A stretch of 64,000 nucleotides of DNA, from assembly GCA_019055375.1 (NCBI GenBank), contig JAHQIW010000623.1:1-64000 (forward strand). The letters are read 5' to 3'. The stretch comes from Parelaphostrongylus tenuis (taxonomy: Eukaryota > Nematoda > Chromadorea > Rhabditida > Metastrongylidae). How positions within the stretch are numbered: the stretch's first letter is position 1; every line of letters starts with the position of its first letter. The notes below the pieces were generated by a model that saw only the letters and a list, made by a program, of their open reading frames with translations, made no database searches and was not told the DNA's origin. This document shows, piece after piece, positions 23,001 to 34,712 of this stretch. The position numbers and the translations under genes are program-made.

Positions 23001-26000
23001 CCACCAATCTTGTGTGCGACATAAAGCATCTCTAACCACTGCGCTATATGCGCTCTTTAACTTGATAACTTGATGGATTTATAAGTTCCCACGTACTTAC
23101 GAGCGAATTTCGAAATTTTAAAATATCGTTGCATGCCAGCCGGAAAACGATGATGCAATGAGTAGCACACATCTGTCTTGGTGGACGAACTCCATGTTCG
23201 CCTTACGTGCTCTCAACACAAACTCTAATGGAAAAATGTGGGATACTAGGTTTCGCTGAAAGTCAAATCACATCATGGTTCAATAAAAAAGGTCGCATCC
23301 AGTTGGCTGATATTTGTCCCTTGATTCCTTTTCCAGTCAATAATGGACATCACGAAAAGCAATGCTGGTTCAAAATTTTAAAGCGCCCACTACTATTCTC
23401 ACGCTGTGTGAGTCATATACGAATCACACTCCCTATAAACAGCTTCCTAGAAAGAAAGCTTCCAGAGCTCGGAGAAGACCAAGAATGCTATTTATATACT
23501 GAATATTGGCCCGTCACCCATACACGCATCTTTAAGTGCATACAGAACGTTAAAGTCAAAGGTGAAAGAGGTCTGTCGGTGAGATAAGAATTATAAATTT
23601 CAGCCAAGAATGTAGAGTGCTGCCCAAAAACATCTTCGTCAGCCGGGATTCGAACCCACAACTCACTCTTTCCGGGAGCACGTGCTGAACCGTTGCACTA
23701 CCGACGCCCATTTTGCACAGCACTCTTCCTACGCTACAACGCGTTATCTGTCAACAGCCAACCGTCGACGGTGAAAAACGAGCGTCGGTAGTGCAACGGT
23801 TCAGCACGTGCTCCCGGAAAGAGTGAGATCTGGGTTCGAATCCCGGTTGATCCAAATGTTTTGCATAGCTCTCCACATTATTGGATATTTATAAGATCAT
23901 ATCACCACAAAAGGCGGTCAAATAGAATGAAATCCGATCAACTATAAAGTATTTGCGCCAGTTCTTTCACATGGCTGTAGCCAGTCGACAAAGAAATTTC
24001 CCGCTCATCTTTGCATCATCTCGTTCGCTGTTGGACAAGTCTCCTCTGCAACATAAGAGCTATTTCACTTCGTATGCAGTTATAGTGATTGAATTACACC
24101 TGGGCAATTTCATTTATAGGTCAACGTAGAATCTATCAGGCAATCGCTTTGGTGCAGTTAAATGAGTGCACCGTAAATACTTTGCGACGGAGATTAGGTG
24201 CTTCTGATAACTGCGCGTAATCACGGATGGGCGCTGCACTTCGGAAATAGTGAAACCTATAGTGCTGAACGTGCTTGATGTGATCAAGTGAACTAGAAGT
24301 AAATGATCACTCAAAATTAGTGATGAGTTTTTCATAAGTTTCTTTGTTATCCTTTGAATGCCCACCAGTGAGAAGCAAAGTGATCAGTGATGCCGTTATT
24401 AGGAAAAGATGATAAACAAAGAGCTGATTGGGACCCCTCTTTAATAGTCCCATACAAGCAATCAACAGCGTTTTAGAAAACGCCTCAGCTCAAGTACTTC
24501 CAACTGCTTGCAAAAAAAAAGTCGTCGTGTGCAGCATTTTACAACATTTGTGAAAAGTCACGAGATGTAACTAAAAGCCGAGCAGCAGCCAAAACAACAT
24601 GTGAAATATTCGAAGAGATTTGCCAAGATTGAATGCGGAGAAACCAATCGTATACAAGAAGTTCTGAGTTCCGAACACAAAATTGTGATGATGGGTGATG
24701 TAGTAAAAAAGAACAGTCTTAGCGAATTTAACCCTCTTAAGTATGCCAGATAATTATTTTTGAGCCACGCATGTCATGTGATCTGTTAAAAAGGGCTGAT
24801 TTATAGAACCCCTCTCAATTATTTTGTGTACAATCATAGGAAATAGTTGACGTACTTTGATTCATACAAGGCGATAAATATGAGATGAAAGTGGAGCAAA
24901 AGTGGGACACTTTTTATGACTCTCTTATTGACCAGTCACAACCGGAGTGACGTGTGTGAAACCCTAGAATGTTAATAGAAGCGGTAAACCCAAGATCAAT
25001 CTAGCATTTACATCGGTAAATGCACAACAAGATATTCAAAATGCACTCCACTGTGAGGTACGGTGAGTTGGTACTTGTGTTTGGTAGCTACTCGACTAAA
25101 ACTACGGAGGTAGAGGGCTAATTATGGAAATTTTAGTGCTTTTCGTGCCCTCGAGAGAGCAAAAGCCGGTGAGTAACTTTCGTTCAAGTACATAAATGGG
25201 GATTTTATTGATGAGTATTTGAATCACTTACTGATCAACTGGATTTCGGTAACAAAAGTATCACTTTAAAAATCATAGAATTACATTCGCATTGAACCGA
25301 TAATAACGCAGTCTAACGTATGGATCCACAAACCCCAAATAATGGTGCGATAAGATCAATGTTGCTTTACCAAATAATTTCAAATTCACGAAAAGCATTG
25401 ATGATTAGAGAGTTGCAGAAGAAGGAAAAATAAGAACGATCTGCTCCTTTTTGTAATAAGGTATGATTCAGTTTATTCAAAATTAAATAGTTCCTTGATT
25501 TCTTTGATCATCATTTACCTGTTCGTCGTATGGCCAGTCGGAGAAATCGAATCTGCAGGTGACATGAAAAGAAAACGAACCAGTGGCCCAAACTCTTCCG
25601 GTATTACCAACTATTGCCGGCAGTCCATGCATGTATAGATGCCATGAGTTCCCTCTCGCACTAAATTGTACTATAAACACTATTCAACTAAGTAATCATC
25701 TAAATTTAGAATACTAATAAGATACCATAAAAATGCTGACATACGAGCAAAACTGGCATCGTCAAGTGGGCTTCACCCCCGTGATTACGCTTTCCGAGGA
25801 ATCACATTTTATCGCTTATACAACAAGGAGCCTTGTTTGATGTTCTTTCCCCCTTTTTGATCTCAAAATACTAGTGATTGTATTTCACTTAGTTTCCCCC
25901 GCCCCCTTCCCCCTTTAGAATCGTTAGAAATGGGCAGTAAGTAAAAGAAGTAAAGTAAAAGTATTGTGATACCAATTAACAGGATAGCTCAAAATCTGAC

Positions 26001-28600
26001 GTAACTCAAAGAACTCTCTTCAGGAGCCACAGCGAAACAAACACCGAAAACTTCTGCATTAGAAATAAAATGAGCTTGGCCATTACCTGTTGTATAGAGC
26101 GAGCGCTGGTTGCCAGATTCTCCACGGGTCGATGTTAATCTTTGATGTCCCATTATAGTCGTTTGGCTCCCACACCAGATATTCGTCAAACCATGTGGCC
26201 CACAGATGACCATGAACCAACATAGTTTGCTCGTGCTCATCCTAAACTGAGTACACCATACCCATACTCTACCACGAAATTTAACGAGGATTCAGACATT
26301 TTCAGTTACATTGAAATCGGTTTGCCAGAAAGTTATTTGATTCTCAATTAACCATCATTCAATACTATGAAGCTTTGCTGTGGAGGGACCAGTTGAAATA
26401 ACAGCCTTAGAAAAGACTACGGTAACAAACATTAGCACGCATAACGCTAAATCAAGATGGTCTTCATCCTCAACTAAACTGACTTCTCCCAAGGAAAAAA
26501 TGGGAAGATTCAGTGGTTTTTATTCCATGACTTCCTTGAAAAAAAATTATGTTTACCTGTCTGTAAGTTGATTGGATACATTGCTCAATTTCTTTAGAAA
26601 ATCTAGTATAGAGAGATGATGGGACAGTGGCAAAGTGTTCAGTCTTGGAACGATAAAAGTCGTCCATTCAAAAACACATCGCCACAGGTACTACACACTG
26701 AACGAGTCGACGACCTTTTATCACAACTTAAAATATCGTCACAGTGAAAAGCAGTTTTCAACTCATTCAAAGCCGTATGGCGGCAATAGTGCCCATGACA
26801 AGCTGGATCCTTCATGACCAGGTGTGCTAGTTTTGGCTCATGCACTAATTTACTGGTTAAAAATTTAGCCTCTTCAAAAATTGCCTTATCGGGTAAAGTT
26901 CTGTGGCCTTTTTGGAAGCCGATCAGTGAAACGATAATCTCATATTGGTAGATTTTAAGCCTTTCTTTGGATCTTTTAAAGGACATGTACTGATTTCGGT
27001 ATAGACTCAGATCGTGCACCAATGACACGTTCCAATGATGGACTCGTTTTGCCTGAATGTAGACGGTCGTGAATCGAGTACGATATATGATAAGGACAAA
27101 GAATAGACAATCTGCGCTCGAAAAATGTTAGCAACGGTAATCGCGAGTACACTGTCCAAAAACTCATGAGTCTAACGAGAAAGTGTAGAAACGCATTGGA
27201 CATTGGACACATTCATGGAGGTGACCAAATCTCTCAACCTGAGTATTATGTAGACGTTAGGGCTTTAGATAATCAAATACTGATACTGACATATCTATCA
27301 TCGTCACCTTGTTGGCAACCGGTGCAGTATGTGTGCATATGTGAATTGCTGAAGCTCAAAAAAGAATGATGTTATCGTACCTAATGCCCTGTTAACGATC
27401 AAACAACGTACAACAAAACAAACCCAATAGTGTAGAGTGGTGTGCAAAAACATTTGCATCAGCCGGGTTTTGAACCAAGATCTCACTCTTTCCGGAAGCG
27501 TGTGCTGAACCGTTACACCATCGACGCTCGTTTTGCACGCTCCCGGAAAGAGTCTGGGTTCGAATCCCGGCTGACACAAATATTTTTGCACACCATTCTA
27601 CATTATTGGGTTTATTGTAACATCATACCACCGCAATACGCGGTCAAATAAAATGAATTCTGATTCATTAGTGAAACCCAATATCTGTCAGCATAAGTGG
27701 GTTCAATGTCGATAAGTGACTGCTCACACCAGACCGTAAACGGTTGGCTGTTGACAGATAACGCGTTGTAGCGTAGAAAAAAGAGGTGTGCAAAACGAGC
27801 ATCGATGGTGCAGCAATTAAGCACACGTTACTGGAAAGAGTGAGATCTGGGTTCAAATCCCGGCTACGCAAGTATTTTTGCACACCATTCTACATCATTG
27901 GGTTTATTGTAACATCGCAATACGCGGTCAAATAAAATGAATTCAGATTGATTATTGCAACGAATAACATTGAAACTTGCAGCTACGTGTTTGTAACAAG
28001 TAGGAAACTCGACATGATTGATGATGTGTGAATATGAACTAAGCAAGACGGAGCAAATGGCATAGATGGCCACGTGCACAGCTTTGACTGACGTATGGTA
28101 GCAGATACTCTCGGTAGCTGAAACGCGGGTTCCACTCCCACCTGAGGGTAGAGTTTTGCGTGCCACTTACTTCATCTGAGTCTTCATCTTGGATGAATAT
28201 TTCAACATCACACCACTGCTAGAAAGCAGTCAAAGTCGGAAGAAAAACGAAGGCTAATTCTATAAATCTTTCGATTATGACTACACAAGATTCCCGACAT
28301 ACAGAACATGGCTATAAATTTCCACGGAATATGAAAAAAGAAATGAAAACAGCACTAAGACAGTGTAAAAGTGCCACTTACGACTTTCTCAACATGGCTG
28401 ATGCTCATGAAGACGCTAACTTGCACTGTAGTCGACTCCTTCTTTACTGGTCGATGACGACTGTTATAGCTCTTCATCAGAGTATCTTCCAGTTTTTTAT
28501 TGTAATCTGGATTCTGAGCACTGCATAGAGTCAGCATATACACTAAAATAAAAAAAAACACTCTATACCACAATGAACACTGATTTTTCTCAAAAGTCAT
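17027..28600 (-). CDS. Cys-loop ligand-gated ion channel subunit (diverged nAChR-like), eight exons, 3' end not found
   Basis: Exons on the minus strand are 28600-28382, 26241-26087, 25660-25519, 21927-21783, 20278-20199, 18277-18191, 17610-17457 and 17148-17027. All introns are GT/AG and all phases agree, giving about 368 residues. Exon 1 has a signal peptide ([15 protein letters not shown]) and the N-terminal [12 protein letters not shown]; an upstream in-frame ATG at 28636 would add 12 residues. The ligand domain has [15 protein letters not shown], then [14 protein letters not shown]. The Cys-loop is [15 protein letters not shown], exactly 13 residues between cysteines. HCYWGPSGC stands where nAChR alpha subunits have vicinal cysteines. 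TM1 is [20 protein letters not shown], and [10 protein letters not shown] follows TM2. TM3 is [22 protein letters not shown]4 was not located below 17027; reading through the last donor would stop at 17000. Introns carry SINEs, an RTE fragment and tRNA-like palindromes. Ligand unknown. Confidence 0.85.
19118..19600. mobile_element. M1 MITE, copy 3, in a channel-gene intron
   Basis: The left arm (gacaagaacttttcataaaa, then gcgttagtaatcatttaaaa) mirrors the right arm (gccagagatctgagctttcg, then aatagttactaaaagtgtaa, ending gtccagcaaagg near 19602). Confidence 0.6.
22390..22765 (+). mobile_element. Reverse transcriptase fragment of a second RTE-like lineage
   Basis: The + strand encodes [20 protein letters not shown], then [30 protein letters not shown]. 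This is the N-terminal RT block of RTE elements (compare the consensus MK.GTAPG.D and W..S..I.LHKK.D). It differs clearly from copies A and B, whose block reads KNRTTPGPD, so a separate lineage is implied. It is truncated at both ends and lies antisense within an intron of the channel gene. Confidence 0.7.
22838..23055 (-). mobile_element. SINE1 copy, internally shortened
   Basis: The tail (aaggataaaaaagtgaagct, then ctcggcgttgatcaacctct) is at the left, the body gaggtgattgaatgcgcatc follows, and the tRNA-like head ends with ccactgcgctatatgcgctc near 23055. Part of the middle is missing compared with the copy at 53.18 kb. Confidence 0.75.
23606..23895. mobile_element. Palindromic element with two outward tRNA-like arms (family T), best copy
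   Basis: The left arm (minus strand, 23713-23637) and right arm (plus strand, about 23781-23855) are near-identical tRNA-like units: gcgtcggtagtgcaacggtt, cagcacgtgctcccgg, aaagagtgag and gggttcgaatcccgg. A seven-pair acceptor-like stem (GCGTCGG with CTGACG), a four-pair D stem (GTGC/GCAC) and a five-pair T stem around ttcgaat can form. Outside the arms lie matching ends related to ttttgcacaccactctacat. The spacer is about 70 bp. It lies in an intron of the channel gene. Confidence 0.7.
24738..24822. repeat. Solo end of the hammerhead palindrome family
   Basis: tatgccagataattattttt, then gagccacgcatgtcatgtga and gggctgatttatagaaccc, match the outer ends at 43.87 and 57.65 kb. It is broken before the point where the hammerhead core would begin. 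Confidence 0.55.
26600..27212 (-). other. Open but frameshifted minus-strand coding remnant, family unknown
   Basis: Two overlapping minus-strand frames (27212-26976 and 27028-26639) stay open for about 190 codons. One contains a Cys/His cluster (CHGHYCRH, then CDDILSCDK and CSTCG) that could bind a metal ion. It lies in the first intron of the channel gene, on the same strand. It may be part of a transposon protein. I do not recognise the family, and chance ORFs remain possible. Confidence 0.25.
27427..27660. mobile_element. Family T palindrome, copy with shortened right arm
   Basis: The left tRNA-like arm on the minus strand (27532-27455) carries gggtttt and the same aaagagtgagatct core. 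On the right only the 3' part remains (gctcccggaaagagtctggg, then ttcgaatcccggctgac). The outer ends atagtgtagagtggtgtgca and tgcacaccattctacattat mirror each other. Confidence 0.65.
27775..27930 (+). mobile_element. Family T single arm
   Basis: A plus-strand tRNA-like arm (gcatcgatggtgcagcaatt, then ggaaagagtgagatctgggt, ttcaaatcccggctac) is followed by the family end tgcacaccattctacatcat. Upstream, ctgttgacagataacgcgtt matches the spacer side of the 23.6 kb copy. Confidence 0.6.
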
Positions 28601-28899
28601 GAAGCTAAACTCTTTCTTCTCCTTAAAAGTACTCAAGATGACATGAACTATTCTTATGAGAAAAATCTAAGATTTAAACATTTGAATACGATGCTTCAGC
28701 ATTATAGCTACGATATGACTTTAAGCCAAACTGATATATTATGTTAATTTTCCAACTGACAAAATCTACGAGGTCAATTTCGGAATTTAGTAAGATTCAA
28801 GATGAGTATGGATAAATTGTAGCTTCTCAAATAGACCCTCGATATTGCTGAACAAGCCTATCTAATTGCCTCAAAACATCAGTACATATGTTACATAGA

Positions 28900-29190
28900 G
28901 AATGAAAAGAATAACGCCTTTGGGACTGATCAATCACTGAGGGATGTGACATGTATTCGACTTTATCAAGCATCGTTTGATGCAACTGAGTGCATATCTG
29001 ATCTTTGCAATGATTCGCAGTAATCTGCCGATATATCAAGTTAGTGGTACTGTCTTTCCAGACTACTATGACTACCATTTACCACTACCATGACTACTAC
29101 CATGTTGTCGATTATGGAAGATTGGAAACCTTGTTAAATTAATGCGCACAATCAAGCCATTGACCTCATGTGCTTCTATGCAACGAAATG
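28900..29190 (-). mobile_element. SINE1, strongly decayed copy
   Basis: Block order is kept: cctttgggactgatcaatca, gagggatgtgacatgtattc, actgagtgcatatctgatct, aatctgccgatatatcaagt and a head with caagccattgacctcatgtg. An internal ccatgactactacc expansion is present. Confidence 0.55.
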
Positions 29191-30984
29191 CTTTTGTTAT
29201 AATATACAATAGGTCCAGTAGCAGCTCTACATAGAAAAATATTTCGTTTGTTGCCAAGCTACAGAAGTGTCTGTACTAGTTCTTAGCATTATGCTGTGCT
29301 GTTCAGACAGGAAACCATACGATTTCACATCTCATTTTCAACTAAGTTTTCTTCAATCTCATAAACTTAACCCCAATATTAATGTTGTCAAATCCAACCC
29401 TTTGTGGATCGAGGCGTTCTGTAAACGCTGTTTACGTGTAGCTGTGAGCAAAAAAGTGCATTTTGAGTTTGTGTTTGTCGTACTTTGATTTATATTTTGT
29501 TTTTTTTTTATTGCAGCACATTACATTTTGCTCGCTCTCATTATTATTTTTTCCACATGATTTCCGTACTTATGATGACTCTTGAGATTTAGAAATGTAT
29601 GGTAAAAATAACCTAAAAGAATACAAAACTCTGAGTAGCGCATGTGATCCTGGAGAGACAGATTTGCGTGCATCACCCGATGAATGCTGTCCGAAACCGA
29701 TCCACGCGGTGGTGGACTTTCTATAGTTGCTGTAGAAAAATATTCAGAACAAAATCCAACAGGTCATGGAATGCATGAGAGCTTTCATCTGAGTGCTCCC
29801 TGACGTTTTTCCATAGCTAATTATCGGTAAGTAATTAATCAGAGAAGTTCACGAAATGGAGCAAACAAACAGCACAAATAGTTCGAACTTGGAAACCGCT
29901 TAACATTCAGATTCTCTCATTATTATGTCATTTTTCCACTTGTGGATAAAAAGAGACAAGATGGCGTGAATAGCTATAGTAAAATTTTAATCGTTTGATA
30001 GATGAGATTGGTGTAAAGATATTTCACGTCTCGAGGATATTAATTGACTTCAAATTTGATATACTTCTTCATGAACAAAAATTAAAAAAAAAGACTGAGT
30101 CATTGATGTACTCTTCGAAAGGTGTGAAAAAAATTAATTGCTCAATACTTTGCTTTCCAGCCCAATGTATTGCTTTTTAGGCTGACACATTTTAGAAAAT
30201 CATAGTCTTTGTCGACATGAATGTCATTACTGAGGTCATTAATCCGTTAAATCATTTTTCTAGACTATTGTCTTGATGACATGCAACTGAAGGTTTTTAT
30301 TACATCACTGTTGTTATTTATTATATTGTTACCATCCAAAATACTATTATAGCAATCAACTTCTGCTGTACGATCGGGAGACATTCAGAGTGCTCGACTT
30401 GCGAATTCAACGTTTTGAAGCGGAAGCTCAACTAACATAGAGCTATGCCATTGTTTGATGTAGAAGAACCAAATTTGTAAGGAAACGAATTTTAGCACAG
30501 CCATTGCCAGTGATGGCTCAATGCTCTGACTTAAACACTTATCGGGACAGTCGGCAAGAGGTGATCAAGTGTCGGATTGCAAGAGACGTCATCGGAAACA
30601 AATGACACCAATTCCCACGTCACCACGTTGCAAGAGCCAAAGAACAATGAGGCGAACATATGTAAGATCATTATCACCACCCACAGGCACCTATAAGCGT
30701 TACCGTACGACTTGCATATTGCGTGAGCTTCACACGCTCTTGGATAAGACTTTACCTATCAAGCAAATCGAAAACACTCAAATGGGTTCAACACCTTAAA
30801 ACCAAGATTGTGGAAGGTTATGCAACCATAGATCTTTACGAAATCAGAATCTAAGCCAAAGACGTGCTCAAAAAGTATAACGCAAAAATTGCCATTTGAC
30901 CGAAGATATGTTGATTTGAAAAAGAAAAGCATTCGGTAATTCCTGATTGTCTTTTTGACACAACTTTCTTCCAGTAGACAACTT

Positions 30985-31060
30985 GACCTTTCCCCTCTCA
31001 AGAAAGTGAACTGCCGAAACGTCAGTTGTTGAATGATAGAGATTATAAGCATCTCGTTGG
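30985..31060 (+). ncRNA. Decayed hammerhead-like repeat end
   Basis: tctcaagaaagtgaactgcc, then gaaacgtcagttgttgaatg, is homologous to 50750-50800 (tctgagcaaggcgaaatctg, then ccgaaacgtcagctgttc). The CUGA core is damaged here, so it is listed only as a repeat relative. Confidence 0.4.
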
Positions 31061-31204
31061 CTTGAAGAAGAAATTAGGAATTATTGAAGCATGCCGAGGT
31101 TCATAGATAGTTGGTCTTGGGCAATCAATTACGTCAAAACGAATATTACTGTTAATGTTGTCCGACCACAAAGTACACACTGAACTCTAACTCACAGCTG
31201 TCGC

Positions 31205-31497
31205 GTGTGAAGGTTAGAAGAATGAAAATCTTGGCCTGGATCAGTCCTTGAGAAATGCGCCATGCATTCGGTTTCATCGAGCACCTTGAAGGTGATTGAA
31301 TCCATATTTAGCCCTTGCAATGACTTGCAATGGTCTACTAATATATCAAAGTAGTGCTGTCATCTTCCTAGACATGTCTGTTGCCAAATTGTCTATATTG
31401 GAAGGATGAGAAGCTTGGTGAGCTTTTGGCTCGTAATCGAACCATCGACCACACATGTTTCGCATGTACCTCTAACCCCTGCGCCTACGCGCTATCG
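31205..31497 (-). mobile_element. SINE1 old copy
   Basis: cttggcctggatcagtcctt, atgcgccatgcattcggttt and gaaggtgattgaatccatat form the body, and aatcgaaccatcgaccacac with ctctaacccctgcgcctacg the reversed tRNA-like head. Confidence 0.7.
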
Positions 31498-31789
31498 TTT
31501 GTCTAGGATATAGAACTTCTTTACACTACATGTACTAATGGTGAAGAAATTTTGCCCGATGGAGCTATTTTATTGCAGCGAAGAGTACAAGCATTACTGG
31601 AAAACCCTCATCAAATCGTCAACATCTGTGACATTGGCAATTACCCAAAAGTGCAATGAAGCGGAGAATTGCCAAATAGCTCAATCAATTGTGAGCAGAA
31701 TATAACAGCAGGCAATCCTGACTATTAACATTCCAATCGCTTGCTAAAATCGGCGTTTTGTAAAGTAACAAGTAAAAAAGCTTAGAACC

Positions 31790-32060
31790 ACTTATGTTAC
31801 ACGCCAAGCTATTGAAGATAAGGTGGGCCAGATACGTAATGGGTTTCAACAACGACGAGAAGACCACCGACCCAATGCTTCGTTTACTTCACGAGTAGCC
31901 TAAAAGAAAGAAATGACGCCCAATGAATTCCTACAGCGAGGAAGACCCACCGGGCTACTCTTGAACGCGATAGGAAAGAACGGGAGTTTTACTAGTGCCC
32001 ATTCGAGTCACCCGACTATTAACAAACAGGACGATAGGAGATACAGATTAATATTCGAAA
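31790..32060 (+). mobile_element. 3' end of a third RTE LINE copy
   Basis: gaagataaggtgggccagat, then gaagaccaccgaccc, acttcacgagtagcctaaaa and gaggaagacccaccgggcta, followed by a degraded tail, align with 14360-14650 of copy B. 5' truncation is typical of LINE insertion. Confidence 0.75.
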
Positions 32061-32794
32061 CGAGGGTATCATATCTAACACTTCGTACTTGAAATTTTCA
32101 CCGAAGAAGATTTCTTTATGATTTCCCACGGAACAGATGATCACATACTCATATTTCAACTTGATATCTTTCCTAGTATAATTTCTTTGTAGCTCAAACG
32201 AGGACTAACGTTTCTGCAGATATGTAAGGAAGTTAGCTCACTACACATACAGCGCTTGAACAGTTTACCTGGAATATGACTGTACATACAGCACGAAGCC
32301 GGACATTACAGTTCAAACCTATGAGAAATATCCCGTATTCGAGCTTCGAAATGATGAAAAGGGAAGTAGAGATGAATCAGTTGGACGGTCAGAACGAAAT
32401 AGTAAAATGAACATTGGAGTGGATCCAAAGAGGATCCAAGAAACATCTACGGTGACCACATGCATAGAAGGTGAACATACTTGCTGATCACGTCACAATC
32501 AGTTTGTTGCTCACGAAAATGATACTCGCTCAAATGTCATGACTGAGACAAACCGATAGGAAGCCGATTGTATTTATGGGTTCACACGTTCACATGCTGC
32601 ACCTATCCAAGTATTAACTTTTGTAACAGCTGAACGAAAATTTTAATGCTATCTAAGATCGCTCCAATATTTTGTAAACTTCTCATCATTCTGAGACCCA
32701 CAGTGATTTAACAGGAATTTTTCTAGCGTTTATAGCAGTCTTATTATGTTACTAGTATATAGCGAAGAAGACTAAGTAATATGCAGAACTCTGG

Positions 32795-32872
32795 ACCTCG
32801 GTTGCGAGCTGAATCAACGTCTCATCCTTTACGGAGCTTGTGTTAACCACTACAATACCGAGGCCCTGGTTC
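32795..32872 (-). repeat. tRNA-like remnant
   Basis: The minus strand has gggcctcggtattgtagtgg, then ttaacacaagctccgtaaag. The A-box-like block resembles tRNA-derived repeats, but the second box (gttgattcagctcgc) is poor. It is probably an old family T or SINE head. Confidence 0.35.
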
Positions 32873-34144
32873 TGCTAACACTCGCCCGATACCGAATAAG
32901 AGTGTTACCAGGACATATGTTCTCGGAATGGGTGACTTTCAAAAATTTTCAAAAATACTGTTCAGAGAAGTACCACGCAATTATCGTTGAATCTTAACGT
33001 CATCGTATATCATAACTTCATCTAATATGAATGAATTTTGCAAACACAAGTCCAGTGGAAGTATCGAAGTCTCCGAATCTAGACCTCTATTTAACAAATT
33101 CAACAAGATGGGATGAATTCCTCCAAGCACAGATTTCAAGTATGAGTTGATTTAACATGATCTGCACTACCTCCAACCTAGTTCAACCCCTCGACGGACC
33201 TCAAATCGCCTCGAATCGCCTCTCTTTGACTATAACTTCAAAAAATCGTCCAAAAAACTCAGCAAAATCTCATATTCTTCAATCCATTGAACTGGGTCAC
33301 AAAACAGAATTATCTCTGCAAACACTCCGCAGCAGCAAGAGAACCTGTCACTTTCTATAACACAAATATATGCGATTGGAAGCTAACGGCACTAAGAAGT
33401 AATTCTGAAGGAAGGTTAAGGCTGAGAAACACTAGTGAAGATCTTCCCGAGTGGTGCAATAATCAAGAGAATCTTTGGACATCCAAGTCCTTGTAATAAG
33501 CAACTTCTCGATTATCTTTTGATATTTTTGCCATCAAAATAGCACTATCGTCTTCACAAGTCGTTTTTAAAAGCACTCCAATATTGAATACAATCAATTA
33601 ATATGAAATTATGTGGAAAATTCTAGTAGAAAACATACCAGCTAGCCAGACGAACATCATTGTTCCTACTAGCCAGTATGACTAACATCTCGCATTTCAT
33701 ATAAACTAAACACTAACGAGGTCCCGTAAACAATTGACACTGATTCGTTGGAAAATTCATTGCAACAACTATCACATATCAATGTGATAATAAGGTAAAA
33801 ATATAGATATTACTCAACAGAGATGAATTTATTACAACGAAAGTCGCCTGATACAAAACTCAACTATTACAATGACAGCTGAGACACTTCTCAACGAGGC
33901 GTTTCTGCATTTTCATAGTGGTTTGACCGGTAAACAACTCAGAGACAATGCACTAAAATATAGGCATATGGGATAGACATATTTCACAAGGCAAAACAAT
34001 GATCTCAACAGAGAACGTCATTAGGAACTATTAGACAAACCAATAACGGCCTAAATTATTCATTCACAATGAATAACTCGAAGAAACCTGGACAGGGATA
34101 TTGTAAATATATATCTGAAAATATTCAGTGCAAATAAAACAAAA

Positions 34145-34290
34145 CAATAAAATAAAATATGCAAAAATTCGACCTGATGGGAGTAGAACCCGTGTCTCAC
34201 CTCTATCAGTGGCTCGAGTTCAATTCCCTCCTGGTGTCGAGTTTTTGCGCAACACTCAATATTCATTCTTAGGTGTATATTTACAATATC
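34145..34290. repeat. Family T palindrome, collapsed copy
   Basis: tatgcaaaaattcgacctga, tgggagtagaacccgtgtct (reversed B-box half) and then gctcgagttcaattccctcc, tggtgtcgagtttttgcgca form two facing B-box halves with the centre deleted. The outer ends keep the ttttgcgcaacactcaata family motif. Confidence 0.6.
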
Positions 34291-34712
34291 AACTACTGCT
34301 TGGAAGCAGTAAGAATATAGAATTTAAGCCAGAAGAAAATTTCACACTCAATCAATCAAAACAATGAGCTCGACTCGTGATTTAGATGGTTGTTACCCTC
34401 AATAACCATTAAATACCTTGTTTATGAGCATTCTATGAGTACAAAACACTCAACACTAGCCTACTGAAAAAGTCCTCAAATAAGTTTCTACTTTCACGAA
34501 GACAATTAGAAAGAAATTCCTATGCTGAAAAGAAGCAATAGTTGGCTAGTCCTTCATGAAATAAAGAAAGCTGGAGGTTCTTTGAAAGCGATATACTGAT
34601 AATTCATAGCAAAACAATACTCTGGACTGAATATCCAGATTACGCTCACTAAATATTACATTGAAACAAAAAGAAAACTTATATTCACTAATCGCACGAT
34701 GAATGTATCACA

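Larger units (their letters stand above)
28640..34712. other. Intergenic stretch between the channel gene and num-1
   Basis: No host gene is recognisable. It contains two old SINE1 copies, a LINE 3' fragment, one hammerhead-like remnant and two tRNA-like remnants, listed separately. The rest is AT-rich unique sequence. The channel gene and num-1 are both on the minus strand, so the channel promoter should lie just above 28.6 kb. Confidence 0.5.

Noticed and set aside
23207..23587. 126-codon plus-strand ORF
   Set aside because: Antisense to the channel gene, no motif or splice support, probably chance.
23637..23713. Functional tRNA gene
   Set aside because: The unit has A- and B-box-like blocks and tRNA-like stems, but it occurs as inverted, diverged copies with shared flanks, so it is treated as a mobile repeat arm.
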